Position numbers and translations under genes: made by a program | Shown here: in pieces, positions 62,872-64,000 of the stretch | How positions within the stretch are numbered: the first letter of the stretch is position 1 | Layout: the number at the start of each line of letters is the position of its first letter | Assembly: GCA_910583885.1 (NCBI GenBank) | Contig: CAJUAC010000005.1 | Coordinates: 1-64,000, forward strand | Source of the DNA: an uncultured Oscillospiraceae bacterium | Lineage (GTDB): Bacteria; Bacillota; Clostridia; Oscillospirales; Oscillospiraceae | Reading direction: 5' to 3' | Length of the DNA: 64,000 bases | Notes under the pieces: generated by a model | Databases searched by the model: none | Seen by the model: only the letters and a program-made list of their open reading frames with translations | Told to the model about the DNA's origin: nothing

Positions 62872-64000
62872 ATGGCGTATAAAGGAAGAAGAGAAGCCTC
62901 ACGCCCCGAGAAGGGGAGAGGGGAGAGAGGGCTGCACCGGGAGACGGTGGAAGATCCCTTTGCCGAGCCGCCCGCGCCGGCGGGAGACCTCTTTGCAGAG
63001 GGGGGACGGCCGGACGGGCCGGGGTTCCGCGAGCGCTGGATGGCCTACTGGGACTCTGGGAAGGGGAAAATCCTGACAGCGTCTCTGGGGTGCCTGGCGG
63101 TATTTGTCATCGTTGTCGCCGTGGTGCTGAAGATGTGGATCAAGCCCCCCACGCTGCCGGCAGAGAACACCACCCCCACGCCGCCGGCCGCTGCCAAGCC
63201 GGTACAGCCGGAAAAACCGGATGATGAGCCGGAGGGCCCCACGGACGACGAGCTGTACCCGGATGACGGCTATGACGGCGACATGCCCACCGTGTCCGGC
63301 AACCGGAAGGAGGGGGTCTATACCTTCCTTCTGGTAGGGACAGACAAGGACGACGGCAACACGGATACCATCATGGTGGCCAGCTATGACACCAAGGAGC
63401 AGGATGTCAATATTATGAGCATCCCCCGGGACACCATGGTCAACGAGCGCTGGGATATCAAGAAGATCAACTCCATCTACTCCCGCACAGGCAATAGTGT
63501 TGACTCCCTGGCGGGCCGGATCCAGAAGCTGGTCGGCTTTAAGCCGGACTTCTATGTCAAGGTGGATCTGAGCATGTTTGTGGAGCTGGTGGATCTGATC
63601 GGCGGCGTAGAGTTTGAGGTGCCCCAGGACATGAACTATGACGACCCCTATCAGGATCTGCACATCCACCTGAAAAAGGGGATCCAGACCTTAGATGGGG
63701 AACATGCCATGCAGCTGGTCCGCTTCCGCCGGTACAGCGAAGGGGATATCAAGCGGGTAGAGGTCCAGCAGAACTTCATGAAGGCCCTTATTAAGGAATG
63801 CCTCAGCATCCAGCACTGGGGGAAGATCAAGGCGTATATTGACCTGGCAATGGAGAACGTAGAGACAGACCTGGAATTTGGCTCTGTGGTCTGGTTTGCC
63901 TCCAATGCGCTGGGGCTGAATGGTGTAGCGGCGCTGAATATGGACGACGTATATACCTGCACCCTCCCCGGCGACTACTGGGGATCTGCCTGGAGCAGGG
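62872..64000 (+). CDS. Second LytR-CpsA-Psr family protein, cut by the window end
   Basis: The frame is open from ATG at 62872 to the last base, 376 residues so far. Basic and acidic cytoplasmic start, helix at about 73-92, Pro-rich linker, then the LCP domain: FLLVGTDKDDGNTDTIMVASYD, SIPRDTMVNE, KINSIYSRTG, MNYDDPYQDLHIHLKKG, LVRFRRY and VQQNFMKALI. It resembles the preceding LCP protein over the whole domain, including the NYDDPYQDLHIHL stretch, so the two arose by tandem duplication. A GAAAGGA site precedes the ATG. Confidence 0.92.
   Translation, partial: MAYKGRREASRPEKGRGERGLHRETVEDPFAEPPAPAGDLFAEGGRPDGPGFRERWMAYWDSGKGKILTASLGCLAVFVIVVAVVLKMWIKPPTLPAENTTPTPPAAAKPVQPEKPDDEPEGPTDDELYPDDGYDGDMPTVSGNRKEGVYTFLLVGTDKDDGNTDTIMVASYDTKEQDVNIMSIPRDTMVNERWDIKKINSIYSRTGNSVDSLAGRIQKLVGFKPDFYVKVDLSMFVELVDLIGGVEFEVPQDMNYDDPYQDLHIHLKKGIQTLDGEHAMQLVRFRRYSEGDIKRVEVQQNFMKALIKECLSIQHWGKIKAYIDLAMENVETDLEFGSVVWFASNALGLNGVAALNMDDVYTCTLPGDYWGSAWSR

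Overview
The window comes from a high-GC, low-GC-phylum-type (Bacillota) anaerobe, most likely a gut Clostridium relative of the Oscillospiraceae/Flavonifractor kind. The clues are Gram-positive Shine-Dalgarno sites before nearly every gene, lipoprotein signals, LytR-CpsA-Psr proteins, phosphocholine and CDP-glycerol polymer genes, indolepyruvate:ferredoxin oxidoreductase, and the smc-ftsY-rph-rdgB-yhbY-nadD order. This is an inference from gene content; no database was searched. The high GC produces very long antisense open frames, which I left out.

Layout. (1) 1-3601: end of a teichoic-acid-type operon: a CDP-glycerol glycerophosphotransferase-like protein, a LicC-LicA-like phosphocholine fusion, an IspD/TarI-like cytidylyltransferase and a small membrane protein. 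(2) 3602-5155: gene-poor scar with an imperfect palindromic element, terminators and a serine recombinase remnant. (3) 5156-10508: operon of somewhat lower GC with two FtsX-like permeases, an ATPase and an M28-peptidase-like lipoprotein that has lost its metal ligands. (4) 10603-24170: an apparent sialoglycan locus: RpiR regulator, SGNH esterase, sialidase, complete SatABCD/Dpp-like importer, an unknown 526-residue protein, a five-bladed-propeller glycosidase-like protein and a YhcH/NanQ-like protein. Only the importer's binding protein carries an export signal, so the enzymes appear to work in the cytoplasm on imported material. (5) 24171-25860: decayed DNA with a ParA pseudogene and an orphan gene. 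(6) 25925-26936: cyclophilin and smpB.

(7) 27258-42870: one long co-directional operon for making and exporting a surface glycan. It has an ABC-2 exporter, glycosyltransferases, a 1266-residue multidomain HAD/glycosyltransferase protein, two related stand-alone proteins, the full GDP-D-glycero-alpha-D-manno-heptose pathway (gmhA, hddA, gmhB, hddC), two SDR sugar-nucleotide enzymes, a cupin and an acyltransferase. (8) 43103-47807: M42 peptidase, creatininase-like protein, remnant of a peptide-binding protein, iorB and iorA. (9) 48112-53258: AT-rich RibD_C-type reductase, a Gx/NusG-II pair, a CmpB-type membrane protein and a GntR-controlled ABC-2 operon. (10) 53398-64000: housekeeping operon smc, ftsY, small membrane protein, rph, rdgB, yhbY, nadD-yqeK fusion, then two tandem LCP genes, the last cut by the window end.

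I saw no tRNA, rRNA, CRISPR array or intact insertion sequence. The best candidates for undescribed biology are the intracellular sialoside locus, the heptose-glycan exporter operon with its modular HAD/ARDG proteins, and the metal-ligand-free M28-like lipoprotein tied to an ABC transporter.
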